Notes: generated by a model from the sequence alone, not told the origin. Numbered from the stretch's first letter, positions 6,212 through 13,445 are shown. The stretch is 64,000 bases of DNA from Dyella mobilis (GCF_016904945.1 NZ_JADIKF010000040.1:558001-622000); one strand, 5' to 3'. Translations and numbers: made by a program.

Positions 6212-6643
6212 GTGTCCACAGTCCCGCCCATCCTTCGCCACGCGGAAGCTCTGATGCTCGACATTGAGAAATCCGTGTTGCAGTTCCCGAAGCGCCATCA
6301 GCACGTTTCGGGACAGCAGTTGCGCCAGCAGATATTCAAGGTGGTGCAGCTGGCGAGCCGGGCGTGGTGCAAGCCTGCCGAGCGCCTCACGCTCGTGGAG
6401 GCTCTGGACGAAGCCATCATCGATTTCAGGATTACGTTTCAGCTCGCCAAGCGTCTCCAGGCCTTTGCAAGCTTTGGCCAGTTCGAAGACCTTGCCCGCA
6501 AGCTCGCTGAGCTTGGCCGAGAGGTCGGCGGCTGGAAGCGTCAGCTACACCCCAAAGGCCAGAATGCGGTTTCGCGAGCAAAGCCGCAGCGCGCCTCGAC
6601 ACTGAGTACCCCGTCCGCCTCGACGTGTGAGGTCATTCCATGA
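6212..6643 (+). CDS. avd: DGR accessory variability determinant (Avd-like)
   Basis: 143 residues from a GTG at 6212 with GAGAGG 6 nt upstream; the frame is open to 6185 but that part has no ribosome site. The protein is basic and almost wholly helical in pattern, with segments at about 5-25, 31-52, 57-82 and 84-107, matching the four-helix Avd/S23-like fold. In characterised DGRs Avd forms a pentamer that binds the reverse transcriptase and the template RNA and is required for cDNA priming. Its size, charge and position between a target gene and the TR/RT fit. The stop overlaps the RT ATG (ATGA, 6640-6643). Confidence 0.85.
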   Translation: MSTVPPILRHAEALMLDIEKSVLQFPKRHQHVSGQQLRQQIFKVVQLASRAWCKPAERLTLVEALDEAIIDFRITFQLAKRLQAFASFGQFEDLARKLAELGREVGGWKRQLHPKGQNAVSRAKPQRASTLSTPSASTCEVIP

Positions 6644-7977
6644 CGACGCCACGCTACCAAGATGGATGCGCGGCCGGATCGCAAGTGATGGGGGCAACGT
6701 CCTACGTCTTCGCCGTGAACTTCAACAACGGCAACGTCAACAACCTCAATCGCAACAACAAGGCTTTCTGCCGGCCGGTGGCGTCCGTGCCCGCCCGTGA
6801 GTGTCAGGGTGTAACGTTCCGAGAACTGTATACGGCGATGCGTAATGCTCGCCGTCATAAGCAGCCTAGCGAGAACATGCTGGAGTTCTTGGCTGACTGG
6901 ACCGGCGGTCTGTTCGATCTACAGCGCGCCCTCACTGCTGGCGCTTGGGTGCCCTCTCCGGCTACCTGCTTCATCGCCCAGCGACCGAAGGCGCGCCAGA
7001 TCCACGCGCCGGCCTTCTCGGATCGGGTCGTGCACCACTGGCTTGTGCCGCAGCTAGAAGCGATCTATGAGCCGAAATTCATCCATGACAGCTACGCCAG
7101 CCGCCGCGGGAAAGGAACCCACAAAGCGGTCGCACGCCTGCGCCAGTTCGTTCGCCAGGTGGCCAGCGGCCAGGGCGGCGGCTGGTATCTTCAGCTCGAT
7201 ATCGCCAACTTCTTCAACAGCATCGATCGACGCGTGTTGTGGCAGCTGCTGAAACCCCAGCTTGAGCGCGGCGAAGTTCGACCGGAAGCCCTGCGAGCCA
7301 CCCATGCGCTACTCCGGCATTCGATCCAGCAGCAGGGTGTCGTCTATCGATCAACTGAGGCCGAGCGGGAGCGCGTTCCGGCGCACAAGCGGCTGGAGAA
7401 TGCGGCTACAGGATGTGGCTTACCGATTGGCAACCTGTCTAGCCAGTTCTTCGCGAACGTCTATCTGAACGAGCTGGATCAGTTCGCAAAGCATGTACTC
7501 AAGGCCAAGCGCTACCTGCGCTATGTCGATGACTTTGTGCTGGTCCATCATGACCGCGCGGTGCTGGAAAATTGGCAGGCTCGCATCGAGGCATTCCTCG
7601 CCGACCGGCTCAATCTCAAGCTCAAGGCTGACATCCGTCTGCGCCCGCTGAGCAGCGGCATCGACTTTCTGGGCTATGTCGTCTACCCCACACATACCCG
7701 CGTGCGTCGCCGCGTCCTGAAGCATGTCCGTGAGGCGCTGCAGGCGTGGCGCTCGGCTCACGTGCAGGCAGGAATGGCGCAGGCAACGCCTGCCGATTAC
7801 CGGAAATTGTCCTCAGTCTGGGGCAGCTACCAGGGCCACATGCAGCACGCCGATAGCCATCGGCTTCAGCAGCGCATCCTCACCCGGCACCGGTGGCTCA
7901 ACAGTCTTGTCTCCACCAAGCGGGCCTTCAGCCATGAGCTTGAAGGGCGCCGCATCACCATCAAGGTCGCGATATGA
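6640..7977 (+). CDS. DGR reverse transcriptase
   Basis: 445 residues if started at the ATG overlapping the avd stop. The polymerase has QIHAPAFSDRVVHHW, LDIANFFNSID (D187), GLPIGNLSSQFFANVYLNEL (from residue 260), YVDD (295-298) and FLGYVVYPTHTR. The motif-4 form (I/L)GN-L-SSQ instead of QG is diagnostic of DGR enzymes rather than group II intron or retron RTs. No maturase or endonuclease domain. Residues ~20-55 are the translation of the template repeat, so the true start may be downstream; in-frame GTG 6787 and ATG 6838 are the alternatives, but neither has a good ribosome site. It copies TR RNA with adenine-specific error and supplies cDNA for the VRs. Confidence 0.93.
   Translation: MTTPRYQDGCAAGSQVMGATSYVFAVNFNNGNVNNLNRNNKAFCRPVASVPARECQGVTFRELYTAMRNARRHKQPSENMLEFLADWTGGLFDLQRALTAGAWVPSPATCFIAQRPKARQIHAPAFSDRVVHHWLVPQLEAIYEPKFIHDSYASRRGKGTHKAVARLRQFVRQVASGQGGGWYLQLDIANFFNSIDRRVLWQLLKPQLERGEVRPEALRATHALLRHSIQQQGVVYRSTEAERERVPAHKRLENAATGCGLPIGNLSSQFFANVYLNELDQFAKHVLKAKRYLRYVDDFVLVHHDRAVLENWQARIEAFLADRLNLKLKADIRLRPLSSGIDFLGYVVYPTHTRVRRRVLKHVREALQAWRSAHVQAGMAQATPADYRKLSSVWGSYQGHMQHADSHRLQQRILTRHRWLNSLVSTKRAFSHELEGRRITIKVAI
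6697..6803 (+). repeat. DGR template repeat (TR)
   Basis: 107 bp matching all three VRs. It holds nine AAY codons (eight AAC, one AAT) plus ACG, TAC and AAG, giving 22 mutable adenines, then a 36-bp adenine-free block (6763-6798) identical in all VRs. AAY codons are the usual design, because random change at both adenines reaches 15 amino acids and no stop. The boundary reads GAGTG followed by TCAGGG instead of CAGTG followed by ATTGA, the IMH*/IMH-type difference that makes transfer one-way. It lies in frame within the RT reading frame. Confidence 0.95.
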
Positions 7978-8225
7978 AAGAGTTCCGGCGCAAGTGCCCG
8001 AATCCTGCCACGCGCTTCTCGTGGAGCCGCGTGATGGGCGACAGCGGCGGCGTTACCTACCGGCTATTTCGGCGCGACCACAAGGGCGCGCTGCACTTGG
8101 CGATTTGGCGCTTCAAGCCGGATGACTCTCGCGACGCGATGATGCGGAAGCTCTGCGAAATGCGGCATGAACTTCTGGAGCGTGTGGACAAGATCGAATT
8201 GCATTTATTGGGAGTTGCGTCATGA
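7974..8225 (+). CDS. Small basic protein downstream of the DGR RT, unknown
   Basis: 83 residues, ATGA overlap with the RT stop (7974-7977), so it is translationally coupled and the last gene of the operon. The N-terminal half is basic and aromatic (RRKCPNPATRFSWSRVMG), probably beta-rich (VTYRLFRRD..LHLAIWRF), the C-terminal half a charged helix. No family recognised. Coupling to the RT makes a role in the retroelement or with its RNA possible, but this is only positional. Confidence 0.55.
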   Translation: MKEFRRKCPNPATRFSWSRVMGDSGGVTYRLFRRDHKGALHLAIWRFKPDDSRDAMMRKLCEMRHELLERVDKIELHLLGVAS

Positions 8226-8242
8226 GATTAGCCATGGATCAG

Positions 8243-8611
8243 TTAAACGATCGCGACCAAGACGCCGGCCAGGGCAACAGCGACACCAGCCCATGCCGCA
8301 AAAAGCATTCGCTTCCCAAGTCGATCATTCGAATCAGCCAAGTTCTGTTGTACACCGATCTGCTCGGCTACGAGCTTGGCGTCAATCCATATTTTGAGGC
8401 GCTCCCGCACGCGATCATTAGTGGCAAATGGAAGCGCATTTGGATTGTCCATCTGCAAGTACACATCGGACAGAAGCTTCGCGGATGGATCTCGCTTATC
8501 GAGAAAATTTTTCATCGTTGGCCCAATAAGGCCAGCGTCAACATTTTTAAGATGGCTGTGCATGTCTTGCCAAAAGAGCGATGCATCAGAAGGACTATTG
8601 GAATCGGCCAT
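8243..8611 (-). CDS. C-tail-anchored membrane protein, unknown function
   Basis: 122 residues on the minus strand from ATG at 8611, with GGGGAG 7 nt upstream. Soluble, helical, acidic/basic mixed N-terminal ~95 residues; residues ~103-121 (MLFAAWAGVAVALAGVLVAIV) form a single membrane segment ending at the stop, so a cytoplasmic domain anchored by its tail is expected. It is the only gene of the element facing left, typical of a lysogenic-conversion or exclusion gene between operons, but no homolog is recognised. A plus-strand open frame at 8222-8617 is rejected in its favour. Confidence 0.6.
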   Translation of the reverse strand: MADSNSPSDASLFWQDMHSHLKNVDAGLIGPTMKNFLDKRDPSAKLLSDVYLQMDNPNALPFATNDRVRERLKIWIDAKLVAEQIGVQQNLADSNDRLGKRMLFAAWAGVAVALAGVLVAIV

Positions 8612-8723
8612 GCGTGAACTCCCCATCCTGTTCTCTGCCCCTATGGTGATGGCGATCCTGGAAGGCCGCAAGACGCAGACGCGGAGCATATTGGTGGTCA
8701 AATTTAAGCGAGTCGAGGTTTAG
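8610..8723 (+). pseudogene. Truncated remnant of a phage MRELPILFS-type protein
   Basis: 37 codons. The N-terminus MRELPILFSAPMVMAILEGR followed by KTQTR matches the conserved start of a common phage protein normally well over 100 residues long (MRELPILFSxPMVxAIL-GRKTQTRR). Here the similarity stops after KTQTRS and the frame ends at TAG (8721-8723) after a short unrelated tail. A deletion joining this start to the sequence before the excisionase gene is the likely cause. Its ATG overlaps the divergent gene's ATG within CATG (8609-8612). Confidence 0.6.
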
Positions 8724-8725
8724 CG

Positions 8726-9073
8726 ATGGGCGCTGCTGAGAAGATCGATATCTCCGGAAAGGACTGGCTGACAGAGCCGGAAGCCGCCTATTACTGCGGC
8801 GTCAGCCTGCGCAAATTCCAGACCGATTACCTGGCGCTTGGCGTACGACCTCGCCGCTTCATGGGCAAGAAGCTGTATTCCAAGAGCGAACTGTTTGAAC
8901 TCATCGAGAAATCACAGCAATGGCAAAGCCAACCATCGAATGGCGCGGACACGTCGCCTATCTCTCATGGTCCGAAAGCGGCAAGCGCTGGCGGCGTTCT
9001 GCCGGGAAGATTTCAAGCGGTGCCGCTGAGAAAATTCGTTCCGCGAAAGAAGCGGAACTCGAGCACGGAGTAA
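8726..9073 (+). CDS. Excisionase/AlpA-like helix-turn-helix protein
   Basis: 115 residues. Residues ~14-62 (DWLTEPEAAYYCGVSLRKF, then RPRRFMGKKLYSKSELFELI) match the MerR-like winged helix of phage excisionases and AlpA regulators: a helix-turn-helix naming 'TEPEAA-YCGVS', a basic wing and a final K-ELFELI helix. The C-terminal 50 residues are basic and disordered. The gene overlaps the integrase start by 154 nt in another frame, so the tail shares DNA with the integrase N-terminus. It probably directs excision or controls the integrase. Confidence 0.7.
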   Translation: MGAAEKIDISGKDWLTEPEAAYYCGVSLRKFQTDYLALGVRPRRFMGKKLYSKSELFELIEKSQQWQSQPSNGADTSPISHGPKAASAGGVLPGRFQAVPLRKFVPRKKRNSSTE

Positions 9074-9909
9074 GGATTCTGCCGCGCCTACCAACGGTGC
9101 GCGCATATTTGGAAACCTATTTTGATTGGTACGACGCCGAGCACCCCACAACGGGCGGCAAGCTGAGATCCGAATGCAAGCGGTTTATTGATCGGTTCGG
9201 CCATCGCCATATCGACAAGGTGAAGCCCAAGGAGGTCGAGGACTGGAAGACGGAACGCTTGTCGGATGATGAGGCAGCCCCGGAGACGGTTGGCAAGGAA
9301 ATACGCAGACTGAAAACCGCGTTCAAGCGCGGCATTGAATTGGAGGTGCTGGATTTCAACCCTGTGGCGAAAGTCAAAGCGCCGCGTGGCGTGCGCGATG
9401 TCGCCGTGGAGTTTTACTCCGTTGAGGACTTGACTGCCTTGTATGAAGCCAATCCAGCACGGGCGGCAATATGGCGGTTCATGGCGAACACTGGGATACG
9501 TCGCGGGGAGTTTGCCAAGGCATGCAAGGCGGACGTGGCTGAATACGGTAAAGAGAAGCGGATTCGGATCGAATCGCTGAGCCCCAGGATACGAACTAAG
9601 TCAGGCAAGCGCCGGGAGGTTCCGTTGAACGCGAGCGCGTTGTCAGCCCTGGCCGAGCTGCCGAACAAGTTCGTGAAATGCCATGCCGACACCCTGTCGG
9701 ACTGGTTCACAGAGGACGCCGAAGCGGCCAAGATCGGCGGGACGCTGCACCGCCTTCGCCACACATTCTGCGCTCACCTGGCGATGGCCGGGGTGCCGTT
9801 GCGACGCATCCAGAAATTCGCCGGCCACGCCGACTACAAGACGACTGAAATGTATGCCCACCTCTGCCCAACGGGCGGCATGAGCGAGGTCCAGAAGATC
9901 AATCTGTAG
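8920..9909 (+). CDS. int: Tyrosine site-specific integrase
   Basis: 329 residues. N-terminal Arm-like segment (1-50), SAM-like core-binding domain (~58-145) and catalytic domain with the full set: TGIRRGE (R194), K in RTKSGKRREVPL (~227-230), HRLRH (H277, R280, H281), GHADYKT (H303) and MYAHL (Y312). It catalyses integration/excision of the element by strand exchange. It lies 101 bp from the element boundary in tRNA-Arg(CCT), the usual place for such an integrase. No strong ribosome site before ATG 8920; coupling from the overlapping excisionase gene is likely. Confidence 0.93.
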   Translation: MAKPTIEWRGHVAYLSWSESGKRWRRSAGKISSGAAEKIRSAKEAELEHGVRILPRLPTVRAYLETYFDWYDAEHPTTGGKLRSECKRFIDRFGHRHIDKVKPKEVEDWKTERLSDDEAAPETVGKEIRRLKTAFKRGIELEVLDFNPVAKVKAPRGVRDVAVEFYSVEDLTALYEANPARAAIWRFMANTGIRRGEFAKACKADVAEYGKEKRIRIESLSPRIRTKSGKRREVPLNASALSALAELPNKFVKCHADTLSDWFTEDAEAAKIGGTLHRLRHTFCAHLAMAGVPLRRIQKFAGHADYKTTEMYAHLCPTGGMSEVQKINL

Positions 9910-10010
9910 AGGTCTACATACTCTACACAACACCCGCGTTTTGGTTCGTTTTTCTGCTCACCATAGAGGCGTATGGTGATTTCAAATCAATAACTTATAA
10001 AGTTGACGTA

Positions 10011-10052
10011 CCCTTAGGAGGGGGACGCTCTATCCAACTGAGCTACGGGGGC
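10011..10052 (-). pseudogene. 5' half of tRNA-Arg(CCT), interrupted at the element attachment site
   Basis: On the minus strand from 10052: acceptor GCCCCCG, TA, D-stem GCTC/GAGC, anticodon arm TCCCC and loop CTCCTAA with anticodon CCT, then GGG. After position 10011 the sequence becomes AT-rich and no T-arm, acceptor 3' strand or CCA follows. The gene is therefore split inside the anticodon stem/loop, and CCTAAGGG is the probable att core. Either the other half lies at the unseen left end or the element supplies a replacement there. Confidence 0.75.
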
Positions 10053-10197
10053 TCGGCTTGCAGTGCCTGACCGGGCGGGATTTTGGCATGGATCTGGGGC
10101 CAGCGCGATCCGGCGAAATCCGACCGGAGGCGCGCCCCTGATAGAATAGGCGTTTCCCCATTCAAGGCGCCGTCCGGCGCCAGGCTCAGGAGTACGC

Positions 10198-11733
10198 ATG
10201 TCGCACGAAATCCTCAAGGCGCTCGGCTTGACCGGCGAGCAGTCGGGTACGTATCTCGGCCAGGGCGAGTGGTCCAAGACCACCAACGCCGGCACGTTGC
10301 AGCCGCTGAATCCTGCGACGGGCGAAGTGATCGGTACGGTGCATGCCTCCAGCGCCGCCGATTACGACATCATCGTCAAGCGTGCCCAGGAAGCCTTCAA
10401 GGTATGGCGTACCACCCCGGCACCGCAACGCGGCGAAGCCGTGCGCCTGTGCGGTGAGGCCCTGCGCAAGCACAAGGATGCGCTGGGTTCGCTGGTCGCT
10501 TTGGAAATGGGCAAGATCAAGCCCGAAGGCGATGGTGAAGTGCAGGAGATGATCGACATCGCCGATTTCGCCGTGGGTCAGAGCCGCATGCTCTACGGCT
10601 ACACCATGCATTCGGAGCGCCCGGGCCATCGCATGTATGAGCAGTACCAGCCGCTGGGCCTGGTCGGCATCATCAGCGCGTTCAACTTCCCGGTTGCAGT
10701 GTGGGCGTGGAACGCCATGTTGGCCGCGATCTGCGGCGACATCTGCATCTGGAAGCCGTCCCCGAAGACCCCGCTGTCGGCCATCGCCACCATGAAGGTC
10801 TGCAACGACGCGCTGAAGGCCGGCGGCTTCCCGGACCTGTTCTTCCTGTTCAACGACGCCGGCACCGAGCTGTCGCAGGCTTTCGTGGACGATCACCGCA
10901 TTCCGCTGATCAGCTTCACCGGCTCCACCAAGATCGGTCGCCAGGTGGGCGAGCGCGTTGCCAAGCGCATGGCCCGTTCGCTGCTGGAACTGGGCGGCAA
11001 CAACGCCATCATCGTGGACGAAAGCGCCGACCTCAAGCTGGCCATTCCGGCCATCGTGTTCGGTGCCGTCGGCACCGCCGGTCAGCGCTGCACCACCACG
11101 CGCCGCCTGTTCGTGCACGAGTCGATCATCGGTGACGTCACCGACAAGCTGATCGCCGCCTACAAGCAGGTGGAAGGCAAGATCGGCGATCCCACGCTCG
11201 CAACCACCCTGATGGGTCCGCTCAACAGCCAGGACGCAGTGAAGGCTTACCTCGCCGCGGTCGAAAAGGCCAAGGCCAGCGGCGGCACGGTGCGCACCGG
11301 CGGTGCGGCGCTAACGGACCGCAAGGGCAACTTCGTGCTGCCGACCATCGTTACCGGCCTGAAGAACAGCGACGAGGTGGTGCAGACGGAAACTTTCGCA
11401 CCGATTCTCTACGTGATGCCGTTCAAGACGCTGGACGAAGCGATCGATCTGCAGAACGCCGTACCGCAGGGCCTGTCCTCGTCAATCTTCACGCAGAACC
11501 TGAAGGCGGCCGAGCAGTACCTGTCGGCGGCCGGTTCGGATTGCGGCATCGCCAACGTCAACATCGGTACGTCCGGCGCCGAAATCGGTGGCGCCTTCGG
11601 TGGCGAGAAGGAAACCGGCGGCGGCCGCGAATCCGGTTCGGATGCGTGGAAGGTCTACATGCGCCGCCAGACCAATACCATCAACTACTCCAATTCGTTG
11701 CCGCTGGCGCAGGGCATCAAGTTCGATCTGTAA
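10198..11733 (+). CDS. amaB: Aldehyde dehydrogenase, L-aminoadipate-semialdehyde dehydrogenase type
   Basis: 511 residues, the ALDH7/antiquitin length. Visible landmarks: NAD-binding FNFPVAVWAWN (~162), IWKPSPKTPLS, FTGSTKIGRQVG (Rossmann turn), LELGGNNAIIV with the catalytic general base E, GTAGQRCTTTRR with nucleophile C, and ETFAPILYV. The family oxidises alpha-aminoadipate 6-semialdehyde in lysine breakdown with NAD+. GcdH, encoded at 35394, acts later in a related lysine/glutarate route, but the two are not linked. CAGGAG precedes the ATG. First chromosomal gene after the element, preceded by ~145 bp holding no other gene. Confidence 0.88.
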   Translation: MSHEILKALGLTGEQSGTYLGQGEWSKTTNAGTLQPLNPATGEVIGTVHASSAADYDIIVKRAQEAFKVWRTTPAPQRGEAVRLCGEALRKHKDALGSLVALEMGKIKPEGDGEVQEMIDIADFAVGQSRMLYGYTMHSERPGHRMYEQYQPLGLVGIISAFNFPVAVWAWNAMLAAICGDICIWKPSPKTPLSAIATMKVCNDALKAGGFPDLFFLFNDAGTELSQAFVDDHRIPLISFTGSTKIGRQVGERVAKRMARSLLELGGNNAIIVDESADLKLAIPAIVFGAVGTAGQRCTTTRRLFVHESIIGDVTDKLIAAYKQVEGKIGDPTLATTLMGPLNSQDAVKAYLAAVEKAKASGGTVRTGGAALTDRKGNFVLPTIVTGLKNSDEVVQTETFAPILYVMPFKTLDEAIDLQNAVPQGLSSSIFTQNLKAAEQYLSAAGSDCGIANVNIGTSGAEIGGAFGGEKETGGGRESGSDAWKVYMRRQTNTINYSNSLPLAQGIKFDL

Positions 11734-11746
11734 GTTGAGCTTTGCC

Positions 11747-11866
11747 TCCTCTCCCCATGCTTGATCAAAGCTGGGGAAGAGGACCGAGGTGAGGGGCCTT
11801 CTCGCGATAAGCATCCTCGTCGCAAGATTGGCCCCTCGCCCTACCCTCTCCCCGGAGGTGAGAGGG
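11747..11866. repeat. Cluster of CCTCTCCCC-type intergenic hairpins
   Basis: Three inverted repeats between two genes: 11747-11757 with 11772-11783 (one bulge), GAGGGGCC 11791-11798 with GGCCCCTC 11830-11837, and CCCTCTC 11844-11850 with GAGAGGG 11860-11866. The same word family recurs at 19008-19032. Repeats of this type are dispersed in xanthomonad genomes; they may stop transcription of the aldehyde dehydrogenase although no U-run follows. Confidence 0.6.
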
Positions 11867-11891
11867 AACCACCGCTCCGAAGGACAGTGGC

Positions 11892-12668
11892 ATGACATCG
11901 CTTTCGACCTCTCCCCCTTTTGATTTCCATGGCTACCGTGTCGTTGTCGCCGGCGGCAGCAAAGGCATCGGCCGCAGTATGGCGCTGGCGTTTGCCGCCG
12001 CGGGTGCGGCGGTATCGATCTGCGCACGCGGACAAGCTGCGCTTGATGAAACCGCGGCGGCCATCGCGCAATGCGGCGTCACGGTGCACCGGCAATCCTG
12101 CGACCTGGGGGATGCGGCCGCCATCGATGCGTATATCGCACGTGCAGCGCAGTCGCTGGGCGGCATCGACGTGCTGATCAACAACGCCAGCGGCTACGGC
12201 TTCGACGACACCGAAGAAGGTTGGGCCGCCGGTTTCAATATCGACCTGATGGCAGCCGTGCGTGCGTCGCGCGCGGCGTTGCCTCATCTGCAGCGTTCGC
12301 CGCAGGCAAGCATCCTGCATACCAGCTCGATCGCCGCTTTCCATCCAAGCGTGCGCAGTGCGCCCTATGCAGCGGTGAAAGCGGCGTTGAACCAGTACAC
12401 CACGTCGCAAGCCATGGACCTTGCCCGCGATCGCATCCGCGTCAATGCGATCGCGCCCGGCTTGATCGAATTCCCGGACGGTTTGTGGGATCGGCGCAAG
12501 CACGAAACACCCGAGCTGTACCGGCAGACTTTGACCAAGATTCCGTTTGGCCGCTTCGGCACGCCGGAAGAAATTGCCCACGCCGCCCTGTTTCTGGCAT
12601 CGCCCTGGGCCAGTTGGATAACCGGGCAGACGCTATGTGTCGACGGCGGCCAGCTCCTTTCAGGATAA
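11892..12668 (+). CDS. Short-chain dehydrogenase/reductase (SDR)
   Basis: 258 residues, classical SDR length. VVVAGGSKGIGRS gives the TGxxxGxG-type dinucleotide site, NNAS the structural motif, and HTSS...PYAAVKAA the Ser-Tyr-Lys catalytic set; the C-terminal WITGQTLCVDGG is the FabG-like end. Substrate unknown; family members reduce 3-oxoacyl or sugar ketones with NAD(P)H. GAAGGA precedes the ATG. Its TAA directly abuts the ATG of the methyltransferase, so the two are coupled. Confidence 0.85.
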   Translation: MTSLSTSPPFDFHGYRVVVAGGSKGIGRSMALAFAAAGAAVSICARGQAALDETAAAIAQCGVTVHRQSCDLGDAAAIDAYIARAAQSLGGIDVLINNASGYGFDDTEEGWAAGFNIDLMAAVRASRAALPHLQRSPQASILHTSSIAAFHPSVRSAPYAAVKAALNQYTTSQAMDLARDRIRVNAIAPGLIEFPDGLWDRRKHETPELYRQTLTKIPFGRFGTPEEIAHAALFLASPWASWITGQTLCVDGGQLLSG

Positions 12669-13442
12669 ATGCCCATGACCGATCTCCAATCCACCGAACG
12701 CTTCAGCAATCGCGTTGCCGATTACGTGCGCTATCGCCCCACCTATCCCACCGCTCTGCTGCGCTGGCTGCACGACACCCAAGGCGTCACGCCGGACTGG
12801 CGCGTGGCGGACATCGGCGCCGGCACCGGCATTTCCAGCAAGATGTTTCTGGATGGCGGCCACGCCGTCACCGCCGTGGAACCCAATGCCGCGATGCGCG
12901 AAGCGTCGGTGAGCTGGCTCGGCAGCGATCCACGCTTTCGGGCCGTGGACGGTCGCGCCGACGCGACCACGCTGGAAAACGACAGCACCGACCTGATCTC
13001 GGTCGCGCAGGCGTTCCACTGGTTCGATCCCGTCGCTACACGGCGCGAATTTCAGCGCATTCTGCGCAAGGACGGGCTGGCCGCCATCTACTGGAACTCG
13101 CGCCGGCTTACCGGCACGCCGTTCCTGGAGGGCTATGAGGCGCTGCTGCAAACCTACGGTACCGACTACACCAGCGTGGCCGAGCGCTATGCGGACGAGC
13201 CGCGCATGCGCGAGTGGTTCGGCGCCGGCTGGCGCACCACGGCACAATTCGACCACTGCCAATTGCTGGACTTCGACGCGTTGCGTGGCAGGCTGATGTC
13301 TTCTTCGTATGCACCAAAAGAGGGCCATCCCAACCACGCGCCCATGATCGAAGCGCTGCGCAAATTGTTCGATGCCTGCCAGGCGGACGGCAAGGTAAGC
13401 TTCGACTACGACACCCGCGTTTATCTCGGCGAGGTTGCTTGA
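12669..13442 (+). CDS. Class I SAM-dependent methyltransferase
   Basis: 257 residues. VADIGAGTGISSKMFLDGG (~45-63) is motif I for S-adenosylmethionine, followed by the acidic end of strand 2 (AVEPN), DGRADATTLENDS and the AQAFHWFD signature found in UbiE/YafE-like and trans-aconitate-like methyltransferases (Methyltransf_11/25). Substrate unknown. Start at 12669 is used because AGGA fits it; ATG 12675 is an alternative. Ends 3 nt before pyrD. Confidence 0.85.
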   Translation: MPMTDLQSTERFSNRVADYVRYRPTYPTALLRWLHDTQGVTPDWRVADIGAGTGISSKMFLDGGHAVTAVEPNAAMREASVSWLGSDPRFRAVDGRADATTLENDSTDLISVAQAFHWFDPVATRREFQRILRKDGLAAIYWNSRRLTGTPFLEGYEALLQTYGTDYTSVAERYADEPRMREWFGAGWRTTAQFDHCQLLDFDALRGRLMSSSYAPKEGHPNHAPMIEALRKLFDACQADGKVSFDYDTRVYLGEVA

Positions 13443-13445
13443 AAC

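Larger units (their letters stand above)
1..10020. mobile_element. Right-hand part of an integrative element (prophage-like) carrying a DGR
   Basis: The stretch holds a tyrosine integrase and excisionase-like gene at its right end, phage-type recombination genes (YqaJ-like, NinB-like), small unknown genes and a diversity-generating retroelement. It ends in the anticodon loop of a tRNA-Arg(CCT) gene, of which only the 5' half remains on the chromosomal side (10011-10052). No second copy of the tRNA end or att core is visible near position 1, so the left end is outside the window. No capsid, portal, terminase or conjugation gene is seen here, so prophage versus other integrative element is undecided. 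Right boundary about 10011-10020 is inferred from where tRNA similarity stops. Confidence 0.85.

Noticed and set aside
6640..7977. Group II intron or retron reverse transcriptase
   Set aside because: No maturase or endonuclease domain and no intron RNA; motif 4 is LPIGNLSSQ and a TR with adenine-marked VRs is present, which identify a DGR.
8222..8617. Plus-strand open frame of 131 codons with ATGA overlap to the previous gene
   Set aside because: The antisense gene 8243-8611 has a better ribosome site, normal amino acid composition and a clear membrane helix; the plus frame is Arg/His/Ile-rich and looks like a shadow.
10014..10295. Minus-strand open frame containing APVAQLDRA
   Set aside because: This peptide is the translation of the tRNA 5' half, a well-known false call.
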